Below, piece by piece: positions 1-8,080 of a stretch of 19,615 bases of DNA. The stretch comes from Aestuariibius violaceus (GTDB lineage: Bacteria; Pseudomonadota; Alphaproteobacteria; Rhodobacterales; Rhodobacteraceae). Under the pieces are notes generated by a model. That model was given only the letters and a program-made list of their open reading frames with translations, was not told where the DNA came from and made no database searches. The translations under genes were made by a program, and so were the position numbers. The stretch spans positions 1 to 19,615 of the forward strand of contig NZ_JBFONT020000020.1 of the NCBI RefSeq assembly GCF_040779325.2. Direction: 5' to 3'. Numbering within the stretch: position 1 is the stretch's first letter; each line of letters starts with the position of its first letter.

Positions 1-128
1 TCAGGCAGGCCGAGGTTGGATCAACCAAGACAATGCTGAGGCGGGTGAAGAAACGGTTCGATCTTCATCCAGAACGGCTGATCGCTGACACCGCCTATGG
101 CACCGGGCCGCTTCTGGGATGGCTGGTG
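1..128 (+). pseudogene. IS1182-family transposase remnant (internal fragment)
   Basis: The frame starting at base 3 encodes 42 residues, beginning RQAEVGSTKTML and ending GPLLGWLV, with no start or stop of its own. The same segment occurs in the IS1182-type transposase further right in this window (minus strand, about 10470-10600), and the two agree at 37 of 42 residues by eye. Similarity stops abruptly after GGCTGGTG at 128, where the transposase would continue with DEKIAPHIPV. The piece is the middle of the catalytic DDE domain, cut off on its 3' side by a deletion or another insertion. It enters from outside the window, so how much remains upstream is unknown. Its orientation is opposite to the fuller copy. 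Confidence 0.85.
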
Positions 129-427
129 CCATCGATCATACTGGTTCCGCACCGCATCGATGGTCCGCCAGGAACCCTCTTTGACGGATGAAGCGGACCG
201 CACCAGCAACTGAAATCCGCAGATAGCTGTCATTGATAAGCCCAGAATCAGCCGATTGCGGGCTTTTGCCATGGTAGCGACCGTCACGATGCAGGTTTCC
301 GAAGGAGGGCGCTGGTAGACGGCGAAGCTTCGCAATATGGCGGATCGCCGGATCGCGGCTGTTAGTAAGCAGCCTTCAATTTTGCAATGACAGCTCAAGT
401 GGGCTGGGAGCGGCGGCTTCGAGTTGA
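129..427. other. Intergenic stretch with no recognisable gene
   Basis: About 300 bases separate the transposase remnant from the end of the flavoprotein gene. An open frame on the minus strand (398 down to about 130) includes a short stretch beginning MAKARNRLILGL at about 272, but its 3' end runs into the antisense of the transposase remnant. It has no evident ribosome binding site and I recognise no family. I read it as decayed sequence beside an insertion-element scar. No promoter or RNA gene is visible. Confidence 0.5.
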
Positions 428-1582
428 TCAGTCAGAAGATGGCTCGATGACTGATCGAGGTCGCACATCTGACAGACGCGCGGGCGAGATTCCGCCCTGG
501 GACACGCCGCGCCGTTCGAAATCGTCCGGCAAGCGGTTATGTTGGATTAGAGACCTCGATGCCTGCGCCAGTGCCGGGCCCATCATGATTCCATACCCAC
601 CCTGCGCGGCGAGCCAGAAGAAGTCGTCGAGCGCATCATCGAATCCTACGACCGGGGCGTCGTCGGACACAAAAGTCCGAAGTCCGGCCCAACTGTGCGC
701 TATGCGGCGAAGGTCTATGATAGTATGGCGTTGGAGCCAATCGGCGGCCAGGGCAATGTCGAGCTCTTCGGGCTGCGCGTCTTGTGGTTCGGTCGGTGTT
801 TCGTCGCCAAACGACGCCATTATGCGCCCTGCCTCGGGCTTAAAATATGCCTCCGAACCGGCCATGTCGACGGCGGGTAGCGAGTTTATGTCGATTACCA
901 CAGGTGCGTCGGCGACAATTGCACTTCGGCGCTTGGGGACCAACCCAAGCGGCTGTGCGCCCGCCATGGCCCCGATTTGATCTGCCCAGGCGCCAGCGGC
1001 GTTGATCACGATGGCGGCCTGAATTGTGCTGCCGGCGACCTCGATGCCCCATTGCCCTGCGCCGCGAGCAATCCTTCGCACACGCGCATTGCATAAGAGA
1101 TGTCCATCCAACGCCTTGAAGCCGCGCAAGTAAGCCTGATGGAGCGCGTCCACATCGATGTCCATCACGCCCGGTTCATAGGCTGCTGCGGCGACCACTT
1201 CCGGACGCAGAAGCGGCACGAGCGCCAGAGCCTTTTTTGCCGACAAGTGGTGAACTGGCGCCTCACCCGCGGCAGATTCCACGATCGCGTCAAGGCGGGC
1301 TTCCTGCCCTGGCCCCGCAATCGTCAGTAACCCACGTGGTGTTAGCAGCGGATGATCTGCGAAGCCACTTGGCGGATTGAGAAGGAACGGACCGCTGCCC
1401 GCATTGATCGCGCGTACAACGGCGTTTCCGTAATTGGGTGTATAGAGCGCCGCCGATCGTCCCGTGCTGTGATAGCCCGCACGGGACTCTGCCTCGATCA
1501 ACGCGACGGTTCCAACCTGGGCCAGTTCGAATGCCACTGAGGCACCTGCAATCCCGGCACCGATGACGGCATAATCGTACAT
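428..1582 (-). CDS. FAD-dependent D-amino-acid dehydrogenase (DauA/DadA-like)
   Basis: 384 residues. The start at 1582 was chosen because AGAAGGG lies 8 nt upstream; the ATG at 1603 would overlap that site. The protein opens with the dinucleotide-binding motif GAGIAG (residues 8-13), followed by YHSTGRSAALY (37-47) and, near the C-terminus, FFWLAAQGGYGI (321-332), the signatures of the DAO-type flavoprotein family. It resembles Pseudomonas D-arginine dehydrogenase along its whole length (from memory, not a search). That family oxidises D-amino acids to 2-oxo acids and ammonia, using FAD. Carboxylate-handling positions appear kept (Tyr51, Arg219, Tyr246, Arg302, matching Tyr53, Arg222, Tyr249, Arg305). 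Positions matching His48 and Glu87, which face the basic side chain, are Leu46 and Leu85, so a neutral or hydrophobic substrate is more likely. It is divergent from the peptide-uptake operon and probably co-regulated. Glycine oxidase-like activity is an alternative. Confidence 0.85.
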   Translation of the reverse strand: MYDYAVIGAGIAGASVAFELAQVGTVALIEAESRAGYHSTGRSAALYTPNYGNAVVRAINAGSGPFLLNPPSGFADHPLLTPRGLLTIAGPGQEARLDAIVESAAGEAPVHHLSAKKALALVPLLRPEVVAAAAYEPGVMDIDVDALHQAYLRGFKALDGHLLCNARVRRIARGAGQWGIEVAGSTIQAAIVINAAGAWADQIGAMAGAQPLGLVPKRRSAIVADAPVVIDINSLPAVDMAGSEAYFKPEAGRIMASFGDETPTEPQDAQPEELDIALAADWLQRHTIIDLRRIAHSWAGLRTFVSDDAPVVGFDDALDDFFWLAAQGGYGIMMGPALAQASRSLIQHNRLPDDFERRGVSQGGISPARLSDVRPRSVIEPSSD

Positions 1583-1623
1583 TGTGTTGACCCTTCTTTC
1601 CATTTCAGCAGGTCAAGTGGCCC

Positions 1624-1647
1624 TTGGCCAGTTCGAGAGATGGCCAA
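1624..1647. promoter_or_regulatory. Inverted repeat in the divergent control region
   Basis: TTGGCCA (1624-1630) and TGGCCAA (1641-1647) are perfect inverted copies separated by 10 bases. The repeat lies 42-65 bases upstream of the flavoprotein start, so it could be an operator or a hairpin in the leader RNA. No regulator can be assigned from sequence alone. Confidence 0.4.
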
Positions 1648-1684
1648 TGAAACGGGAACGTAGCGGCATCTTGCCGTCACCCAA

Positions 1685-1711
1685 CATCTGACCGGCAACC
1701 GGTAACAGATG
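1685..1711. promoter_or_regulatory. Nested dyad / hairpin in the divergent control region
   Basis: An outer CATCTG/CAGATG pair encloses an inner ACCGG-CAA-CCGGT pair. Together they give 11 base pairs with a 2-base bulge (AA at 1704-1705). There is no run of T on either side, so a rho-independent terminator is unlikely. It sits between the flavoprotein and rpiR-type genes and is best read as a candidate operator or leader structure. Confidence 0.4.
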
Positions 1712-1754
1712 GAGATCAATAAACCTGCAATAAAGATTGATATTTTTTACAAAA

Positions 1755-1770
1755 TGTAAGAAAACTTTCA
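1755..1770. promoter_or_regulatory. Candidate RpiR-type operator
   Basis: The 16-base site TGTAAGAAAACTTTCA is a dyad, TGtAAG-N4-CTTtCA, with 5 of 6 paired positions matching. It overlaps a second dyad, TTACA-AAA-TGTAA, at 1747-1759. It lies 29 bases before the start of the RpiR-family regulator in an AT-rich stretch, where autoregulation would place it. AT-rich dyads of this kind are usual for RpiR/SIS regulators, but the assignment is inferred. Confidence 0.45.
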
Positions 1771-1798
1771 TATGTATCGCCAAGGGAGATACTCAGGT

Positions 1799-2698
1799 AT
1801 GAGCGCATCCGTTCGCGAGCGATTGACAACCAGTCTGGCCACCGCCTCGAAGGCCGACCGGATCCTGGCAAACTTCATGCTCTCGGAATTGTCCAACCTT
1901 CCGTTTGAAACGGCAGCCAGCCTGGCGGCGAAAGTTGAAGTGAGCGAGCCGACGGTCGGTCGATTTTGCAGGACCGTTGGCTACAAGAGCTTCAAGGACC
2001 TGAAGGACCATTTGAAGCAGGACATAGGCCAGCAACCTTGGCTCGTCAGCGACAGGCTTCAGGATCTACGCAAGCGGGTCGCCGCGGGTGAGGATCAGCT
2101 TGCGGCCGGGCTAGAACTTGAGATCTCGGCCCTGGTCGCGATTTACGAACTTGCGCGGACGCCGGAATGGACGCGCGTCGTGAAACGATTGGCGACCACC
2201 GCCAATGTCTACGCGGTCGGGTTCCAGACCGAACGGGGTATGGCGCAGATATTGGTCAATCAGTTGCAATATCTGCGCGACGGCGTACGGATGCTGGACC
2301 TTGCTGGCGGCAGTTTTGCCGAAGTGCTGGTCTCGGACCCCACCCAGTCGTGCCTGGTGATTTTCGAGGCCCGCCGCTATTCGAGGTTGTCGCGTGACCT
2401 CGCGATCGAAGCAAAGAAGGTCGGAATTCCAGTGACACTGGTGACCGATCCGTTCTGTGATTGGGGTCGCGATCTTGTCGACGAGATGTTCGTCGTCCCC
2501 ACCGAGTTCAACCAATTCTGGGAGTCGACGGCCCAGATGGCAAGTTTGGCCAACCTGTTGGTCAACGGCGTTTTTCTGGAGCTTGGCCCGAAGGTCGAAG
2601 CGAGAATGGAAACCGTCACGCAGCTGTATAGCCGGTTCACCGGACACGTCGGAAAACCAAGCAATCGCACATCTCAGTCAGGGAGCAAATCGGCCTGA
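1799..2698 (+). CDS. RpiR/MurR-family transcriptional regulator (HTH + SIS)
   Basis: 299 residues. The ATG at 1799 is preceded by AAGGGAG (1782-1788); the in-frame ATG at 1772 would place this site inside the gene. Residues 1-75 form the HTH_6 domain, with the recognition helix region in ASLAAKVEVSEPTVGRF (40-56). Residues about 128-262 form a SIS domain, a phosphosugar or related metabolite sensor fold (VYAVGFQTERG at 137-147, LVTDPFCDWG at 214-223). RpiR regulators bind as dimers and usually control a neighbouring catabolic operon in response to a pathway intermediate. It is first in the peptide-uptake operon, 42 bases before the binding-protein gene, and divergent from the flavoprotein. 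It probably controls both directions, acting at the dyads in 1624-1770. Whether it activates or represses cannot be told. Confidence 0.9.
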   Translation: MSASVRERLTTSLATASKADRILANFMLSELSNLPFETAASLAAKVEVSEPTVGRFCRTVGYKSFKDLKDHLKQDIGQQPWLVSDRLQDLRKRVAAGEDQLAAGLELEISALVAIYELARTPEWTRVVKRLATTANVYAVGFQTERGMAQILVNQLQYLRDGVRMLDLAGGSFAEVLVSDPTQSCLVIFEARRYSRLSRDLAIEAKKVGIPVTLVTDPFCDWGRDLVDEMFVVPTEFNQFWESTAQMASLANLLVNGVFLELGPKVEARMETVTQLYSRFTGHVGKPSNRTSQSGSKSA

Positions 2699-2740
2699 CG
2701 CAGACCACTATTGATAACGATAACAACAAGGAGTTCTGCA

Positions 2741-4324
2741 ATGCGCTACATCTCCAAGACACGACTTTTCGCAAGCTCAATGCTGGTTTCAGTCAGCGTG
2801 TTTGGTCTTGCCATCGCGGCCAACGCCCAGGAAGCGACATTCGTCGTTTCCGCACAAAACGTCGGCACGCCCAGTTACAACCCGATCAATGGCACCCAAC
2901 TCAACGATGCAATTACCCTGATCTTTGACCGTATGGTCATTCAGGACGCCGACCAGACATTCCACGGCCAGCTTGCTACCGAGTGGGAATCGACAGCCGA
3001 CGGAATGTCCTGGACGTTCAAGCTGCGCGAGGGAGTGACCTTTCACGACGGTGAGCCGTTCAATGCGGAAACTATCGTGTGGTGGATTCCGCAATTCGCC
3101 GAAACCGAAAACGCGTTTATGACGGCCGCCATCGAAAGCGTCGAGGTGATCGACGATTTGACCGTCAGGTTCGTGATGGCGAACCCCGATCCAAACCTCT
3201 TGTCGAACATGTCATCGGGTTTCATGAGCATTCCCTCGCCCAAAGCGTTCGATGCGCTGGGTGATGATTTCGGCGTGACCGCTGCGGTAGGCTCTGGGCC
3301 CTTCAAACTGGAAAGCTTCACGGTTGGTCAGGAAACGGTGCTATCGGCAAACGAGGATTACGCCTGGGCGTCCGATCTGTCAAAGAACCAGGGCGCGCCG
3401 CATATCAAGACGCTGACGTTCCGAGAGATATCGGAGGACTCCACCGCCTTCCTTGAACTCAGCACTGGCGGTGTAGACCTGCTCTACAGCGTCCCAACCG
3501 ACTTCCTGCCACGCCTTGAAGGCGAGCCGTCGGTTCAAGTCGGCACAATGCCGGGGACCGGTTTGTTCTACATCCCCATCAACACAACCGTCGAACCATT
3601 CACCGATATCAAAGTGCGTGAGGCCACGGCCTTTGCCATCAACCAGAAGGAAATTCTGGATAATCTCTATGGCGGCGTCGGTTCGGTCGCCAATACTTTT
3701 CTGATCGACTCGCTCTTGGCGGCAAACGTCGATCCGACGCTGAGAATCTCCTACGATCCCGACCGCTCCAAGGCCGTTCTGGAAGAAGCCGGCTGGGTCA
3801 TGAGCTCTGATGGTGTTCGCGAAAAGGACGGGACCAAATTGCAGGTTGCGCTGTGGACCCAGAACGGGACCGAATTCAAACGTGTGACCGAAGTGGTCCA
3901 AGCCCAGTTGAAAGCCGTTGGCATTGGTGCCGACATCACGGTCTTTGACAGCGCCACCATCAATGACCAGTATCGCAAGGGCACTGATCATCAGCTGGCG
4001 GTCCGCTCCTATTCCTGGGCCAATGCGGACATCATCGACTGGTTCTTCTCCGGTCAGCGCCTGGGTTATCCGAACGTGTCGATGTGGAACGACCCTACGG
4101 CAGAGGAAATGAACCTCGCCGCCATGAGTGGTTCACATACCTGGGAAGAACGGGTCGCCAACTTCACGACCTACCATGAATATGTCCTGAGCCAGTACGT
4201 CTTCGCGCCGATCTATCAGCCCGTCCAGATCTACGCCTATGACAAGGAGGCCATTTCGGTACCCGAGGCCATTCGGGGAACGCGCCTGCAAAGCCAGACG
4301 GTGGTCGACATCACGGTCAACTGA
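2741..4324 (+). CDS. Peptide ABC transporter, family 5 substrate-binding protein
   Basis: 527 residues. The start at 2741 is fixed by AAGGAG 7 nt upstream; an earlier in-frame ATG at 2711 lacks such a site. A Sec signal peptide covers about residues 1-29: basic MRYISKTR, then a hydrophobic core and probable cleavage after AANA or AQ. The mature protein has SBP_bac_5 features such as LATEWESTADGMSWTFKLRE and VTFHDGEPFNAETIVWW, and a length typical for dipeptide or oligopeptide binding proteins. It acts in the periplasm and delivers ligand to the two permeases encoded next. This family also includes glutathione, nickel, opine and oligosaccharide binders, so the ligand is open. The neighbouring peptidase and D-amino-acid dehydrogenase favour a peptide. 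Confidence 0.9.
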   Translation: MRYISKTRLFASSMLVSVSVFGLAIAANAQEATFVVSAQNVGTPSYNPINGTQLNDAITLIFDRMVIQDADQTFHGQLATEWESTADGMSWTFKLREGVTFHDGEPFNAETIVWWIPQFAETENAFMTAAIESVEVIDDLTVRFVMANPDPNLLSNMSSGFMSIPSPKAFDALGDDFGVTAAVGSGPFKLESFTVGQETVLSANEDYAWASDLSKNQGAPHIKTLTFREISEDSTAFLELSTGGVDLLYSVPTDFLPRLEGEPSVQVGTMPGTGLFYIPINTTVEPFTDIKVREATAFAINQKEILDNLYGGVGSVANTFLIDSLLAANVDPTLRISYDPDRSKAVLEEAGWVMSSDGVREKDGTKLQVALWTQNGTEFKRVTEVVQAQLKAVGIGADITVFDSATINDQYRKGTDHQLAVRSYSWANADIIDWFFSGQRLGYPNVSMWNDPTAEEMNLAAMSGSHTWEERVANFTTYHEYVLSQYVFAPIYQPVQIYAYDKEAISVPEAIRGTRLQSQTVVDITVN

Positions 4325-4363
4325 ACCGCGTCGCACCGCGACCCTAACGGACGAGGCCCCGGA

Positions 4364-5290
4364 ATGATCAGCTTTTTCATCAAGCGGCTCTTGCTGCTCA
4401 TTCCGGTGTTCCTTGCCGTGTCCCTGGTCATCTTCATGATCGTGCACCTGGTTCCGGGCGATCCGATCGACAATCTCGTCCAGATCAATTCCTCGCCCGA
4501 GCAAAAGGCGGCGCTTGCGGCCAAGTATGGCCTCGACAAACCGCTTTATCAGCAATACGCAATCTGGCTCGGCAACGCCCTGACCGGCGATCTGGGTGAC
4601 GCCATAGTCCTGCGCCGCCCAGTCGCGGATCTGATTGCTCAAAACCTTCCGCATTCGCTGTCGCTTGGTGCCTTGGCGCTTCTGTTTTCGACGGTGGTCG
4701 GCATCACCGCCGGCGCGTTGGCGGCGATCTACAAGGACAGCTGGATCGACCGGGTGACGATGACGCTGATCCTACTGGGGTCGACCGTACCGGGTTTCTG
4801 GCTTGGCCTGCTTCTCATCATGCTTTTCGCGGTGCAGCTTGGCTGGTTTCCGGTGTCGGGGGCCCGAAGCTGGGATGCGCTGGTCCTTCCGGTCCTGACC
4901 ATAGGACTTGGAGGAGTGGCGCTTGTCGCGCGCGTAACGCGCGTCGCCATGATGGAAACGGCACGCAAGGACTTTGTCATGATGTTGCACGCCAAGGGCG
5001 TGCCGCCTTGGCGAATTGAATTGCGTCATGTGCTGCGTCATGCGTTGCTGCCCGTGGTCACGATCCTGTCGCTCCGCATCGGCTGGATCCTTGGCGGCGC
5101 GGTTACTGTCGAGTTCGTTTTTGCCCGCCCCGGTCTCGGCTCACTGCTGATTACATCGCTGAACCAGCGCGACTACCCGGTCGTTCAGGGAGCCCTTCTG
5201 ATGCTCGCTGTCGCGGTGATGCTTGGCACCTTGCTGGGCGACATCGTTCAAGCCGCGATGGACCCACGTGTGCGTGAAAGGATAAAATGA
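4364..5290 (+). CDS. Peptide ABC transporter permease, DppB type
   Basis: 308 residues, about six membrane segments. It begins MISFFIKRLLLLIPV, the usual first helix of the DppB/OppB group, followed by LVPGDPID and a periplasmic loop with KYGLDKPLYQQY (54-65). The cytoplasmic EAA coupling loop, which docks on the ATPases, lies around 197-230 (ETARKDFVMMLHAKG, then RHALLP). The ATG at 4364 is preceded by GAGG at 4353-4356. The gene starts 39 bases after the binding protein and its stop overlaps the next start (ATGA), so the two permeases are translationally coupled. Together they form the inner-membrane channel of the importer. Confidence 0.92.
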   Translation: MISFFIKRLLLLIPVFLAVSLVIFMIVHLVPGDPIDNLVQINSSPEQKAALAAKYGLDKPLYQQYAIWLGNALTGDLGDAIVLRRPVADLIAQNLPHSLSLGALALLFSTVVGITAGALAAIYKDSWIDRVTMTLILLGSTVPGFWLGLLLIMLFAVQLGWFPVSGARSWDALVLPVLTIGLGGVALVARVTRVAMMETARKDFVMMLHAKGVPPWRIELRHVLRHALLPVVTILSLRIGWILGGAVTVEFVFARPGLGSLLITSLNQRDYPVVQGALLMLAVAVMLGTLLGDIVQAAMDPRVRERIK

Positions 5291-6135
5291 TGACGGCTTT
5301 CGCCCCCATCAGGACGGCCATCCGGTCGCCACGCGGCGGCGTTTCTGCTGCTGTCCTGGTTCTTGTTGTGGCCTGCGCGTTGTTTGCACCGCTGATCGCG
5401 CCCTATGCCTACGACATCCAGAACCTGCCGGGCGCGAACACTGAGCCCGGCGCGGCCCACTGGATGGGCACCGATGAATTCGGACGAGACCTGATGTCCC
5501 GCATTATATACGGCGCGCGAACGTCGCTGTCCGTGGCGGTCACCGCAATCTCGATCTCGGTGGCAGCCGGGCTGACGCTGGGCGCGATGGCGGGCTATTT
5601 CGGCGGCTGGTTCGACCGTGCCGTCACCGCGGTCGTCGATCTGACCTGGTCTTTTCCCGAGATTCTGATCGCACTGATCCTGATCGCAATTATCGGCCCA
5701 GGACTGGAAAGCACCATGGTCGCCATCTCGATCGCCTACCTCGCGCAATTCACGCGGCTGACGCGGGCTCAGATCATGGCCCTGAAGAACGAGACCTATG
5801 TGGAGGCAACGACAAATCTGGGGGCCGGGCATTTTCACATCATCTTTCGCCATCTTTTGCCAAACGCACTGACGCCGGTGATTGTCGCAGGAATGCTGGC
5901 GACGGGGGACGCGATCATCTTGGAAGCCACGCTCGGCTTCTTCGGCCTTGGCGCTCAGCCGCCAACACCAAGCTGGGGCGCCATGATGTCGAGTGGGACG
6001 GCACAAATCTTCATCGCACCTTGGATCATCATCTTTCCGGGCCTGGCCATCGCCATCACGGTCATCTCGATAAACCTGTTCGGTGACGCGTTGATCGAGG
6101 CGCTCGATATCCGCAACCGTTTGCGGAGCGTGTGA
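5287..6135 (+). CDS. Peptide ABC transporter permease, DppC type
   Basis: 282 residues. It shows the DppC/OppC layout: an N-terminal membrane segment (19-41), the conserved periplasmic motif GTDEFGRD (61-68), ARTSLSVAV (77-85) and further membrane segments. The EAA loop lies about 168-200 (VEATTNLGAGHFHIIFRHLLPN, given here only as a landmark). The start overlaps the upstream permease by 4 bases (ATGA); a second ATG follows directly at 5290 and is equally possible. It pairs with the DppB-type protein as a heterodimeric channel. The following ATPase gene begins one base after the stop. Confidence 0.92.
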   Translation: MMTAFAPIRTAIRSPRGGVSAAVLVLVVACALFAPLIAPYAYDIQNLPGANTEPGAAHWMGTDEFGRDLMSRIIYGARTSLSVAVTAISISVAAGLTLGAMAGYFGGWFDRAVTAVVDLTWSFPEILIALILIAIIGPGLESTMVAISIAYLAQFTRLTRAQIMALKNETYVEATTNLGAGHFHIIFRHLLPNALTPVIVAGMLATGDAIILEATLGFFGLGAQPPTPSWGAMMSSGTAQIFIAPWIIIFPGLAIAITVISINLFGDALIEALDIRNRLRSV

Positions 6136-6136
6136 T

Positions 6137-7087
6137 ATGGCGCTTCTTTCGGTTCAGGGCATCTCGGTCTCGATCGGGGCATTGTGCCCGCTGGAGGGTG
6201 TCACTTTCGACATCGACAAGGGCGAAATCCTCGGCCTCGTGGGTGAGTCCGGCTCTGGCAAGTCGCTAACTGCGATGTGTGTCATGGGGCTGCTCCCACG
6301 CATCGGCGGCACCATCACCAAAGGCTCCATCGCTTTCGACGGGCGCGAGTTGATCGGACTTCCCGAGATTGAGCTGCGCCGGCTGCGCGGCAAGCGGATT
6401 GCGCTGATCAGCCAGAACCCGATGACATCGCTCGACCCGATCATTCGCATCGGTGCGCAGATCGATCAGGTCTCGATCCTGCATCTGGGGTTGAGCGCCG
6501 AAGCGGCGAAGGCGCGCAGCCTCGACCTCATTGCCCAGTTGCGCATTCCGGAACCGGCTGCAATCCATCGCGCCTATCCACATCAGCTCTCGGGCGGCAT
6601 GAAACAGCGGATCGTCATCGCCATGGCGCTTGCCGCAGACCCTGACCTGATTGTCGCCGACGAACCCACGACGGCGCTCGATGTCACCATCCAGGCCCAG
6701 ATCATACAGATCATGGTCGAACTGGTCCGCGACCGCGGCCTCGCCCTGATGCTAATCACCCATGACATGGGCGTGGTGGCGCAGGCCTGCGACCGGGTCG
6801 TTGTTCTGTATGCCGGTCGGGTCGCAGAAATGAACGCGATTGGCGAGATCTTTGCCGAACCGAAACACCCCTACACGCGCGAACTGATCTGCTGCATTCC
6901 TCGGCTAGGTCAGAAGCCAGGAAGCCTGAAGGGTATTCCCGGCGTCGTGCCAAGCATCGTCGATTATCCCGATGGCTGCCGCTTCAACCCGCGCTGCAGC
7001 AACGCACAAGCGCTTTGTCGCGACAGGGCGCCTGCGCTTGAGCCCAAATCATCGGGCCTGGCGGCCTGTCACTTCAGCGAGGTTTGA
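6137..7087 (+). CDS. Peptide ABC transporter ATPase, DppD type
   Basis: 316 residues with a complete ABC core: Walker A GESGSGKS (36-43), Q-loop Gln93, signature LSGGMKQR (151-158), Walker B LIVADE (171-176) and switch His209. The C-terminal extension carries the oligopeptide-transporter cluster CRFNPRCSNAQALC with a further CH near the end (Cys281, 287, 294, 311), which may hold an iron-sulfur cluster as in some characterised family members. It hydrolyses ATP at the cytoplasmic face of the importer, in a heterodimer with the next gene product. All catalytic residues are present, so it should be active. Confidence 0.93.
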   Translation: MALLSVQGISVSIGALCPLEGVTFDIDKGEILGLVGESGSGKSLTAMCVMGLLPRIGGTITKGSIAFDGRELIGLPEIELRRLRGKRIALISQNPMTSLDPIIRIGAQIDQVSILHLGLSAEAAKARSLDLIAQLRIPEPAAIHRAYPHQLSGGMKQRIVIAMALAADPDLIVADEPTTALDVTIQAQIIQIMVELVRDRGLALMLITHDMGVVAQACDRVVVLYAGRVAEMNAIGEIFAEPKHPYTRELICCIPRLGQKPGSLKGIPGVVPSIVDYPDGCRFNPRCSNAQALCRDRAPALEPKSSGLAACHFSEV

Positions 7088-7089
7088 TC

Positions 7090-8073
7090 ATGGATGCTTC
7101 GGTCCCGCGTGACGACAGTCTTGTGACGATGACAGATCTGACCCGCGAGTTTTCGTCCGGAGGCGGTTTCATGAAGCCGCGCCGCACTATGCGCGCGGTC
7201 AACGACGTCTCGCTTGATGTGCCCCGCGGCAAGGTAACCGGTGTCGTGGGCGAAAGCGGCTGCGGCAAGTCCACCTTGGCGCGGCTCGTTCTGCGCCTGC
7301 TGGAGGCCACTGAAGGGACGGTGATCTTCGACGGCAAGAACCTGGCGACCCAGTCGCAGGCCGAGATGCGCAAACTGCGCCGCCAGATGCAGATGGTGTT
7401 CCAGGACCCGTATTCTGCCATCGACCCACGCTATACGATCCGCCGCGCCTTGCTCGAACCCTTTCAGGTGCAAGGTGAAGCCAAGACGGCGGCGGAGGCG
7501 AGAGCGACGGTGGATGAACTGATCTCCATGGTCGGCCTCAGCCCGCGCATCATGGATAGTTTCCCCCATCAGCTATCTGGCGGTCAAAAACAGCGGGTGG
7601 GGATCGCACGAGCGCTGGCACTGCGCCCGTCATTTCTCGTGCTCGACGAGCCGACCGCGTCTTTGGATGTCTCCATCCAGGCGCAGATCGTCGATCTGCT
7701 GGAAGCCCTTAAGGAAGAGCTTGGGCTGACCTATCTCTTCATCAGCCATGATCTCAGCCTTGTTCGTTACTTCTGCGACCGTGTTGTGGTGATGTATCTG
7801 GGGCGCGTCATGGAGATTTTGCCGGGTGCCGAGACGCAGCCGCGCCATCACTATGCCCATGCGCTTCTCGATAGCAACTTCGAGCCCGACCCGACCCGGC
7901 GCAAGATCGTCACGATGCTGGGCGGGGAAATTCCAAGCCCCTTTGCGAAGATCCCCGGATGTGCCTTCGCGGCGCGCTGTCCTGCGGCCAGCGATGCATG
8001 CAGACGCGAACGCCCGCCCCTTACAAACCTGGGCGACGGCCACATGATCGCCTGCCACAACCCGATGGATTGA
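7090..8073 (+). CDS. Peptide ABC transporter ATPase, DppF type
   Basis: 327 residues from the ATG at 7090, two bases after the previous stop; a TTG at 7084 is a possible earlier start. Walker A GESGCGKS (54-61), Q-loop Gln105, signature LSGGQKQR (163-170), Walker B FLVLDE (182-187) and switch His220 are all intact. The C-terminal region holds a second four-cysteine set (Cys291, 297, 304, 322). DppF-type subunits form the partner nucleotide-binding domain. With both ATPases, both permeases and the binding protein present in canonical order, the importer is complete. Confidence 0.93.
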   Translation: MDASVPRDDSLVTMTDLTREFSSGGGFMKPRRTMRAVNDVSLDVPRGKVTGVVGESGCGKSTLARLVLRLLEATEGTVIFDGKNLATQSQAEMRKLRRQMQMVFQDPYSAIDPRYTIRRALLEPFQVQGEAKTAAEARATVDELISMVGLSPRIMDSFPHQLSGGQKQRVGIARALALRPSFLVLDEPTASLDVSIQAQIVDLLEALKEELGLTYLFISHDLSLVRYFCDRVVVMYLGRVMEILPGAETQPRHHYAHALLDSNFEPDPTRRKIVTMLGGEIPSPFAKIPGCAFAARCPAASDACRRERPPLTNLGDGHMIACHNPMD

Positions 8074-8080
8074 ATTGCAG

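Noticed and set aside
129..398. Possible small minus-strand gene containing MAKARNRLILGL
   Set aside because: No ribosome binding site or recognised family, and its 3' end is antisense to the transposase remnant.
1685..1711. Hairpin read as a rho-independent terminator
   Set aside because: No T-run follows on either strand, and its place between divergent genes argues for regulation.
2713..2724. Tandem GATAACGATAAC before the binding-protein gene
   Set aside because: Only two short units, directly before the ribosome binding site; nothing links it to a known site.
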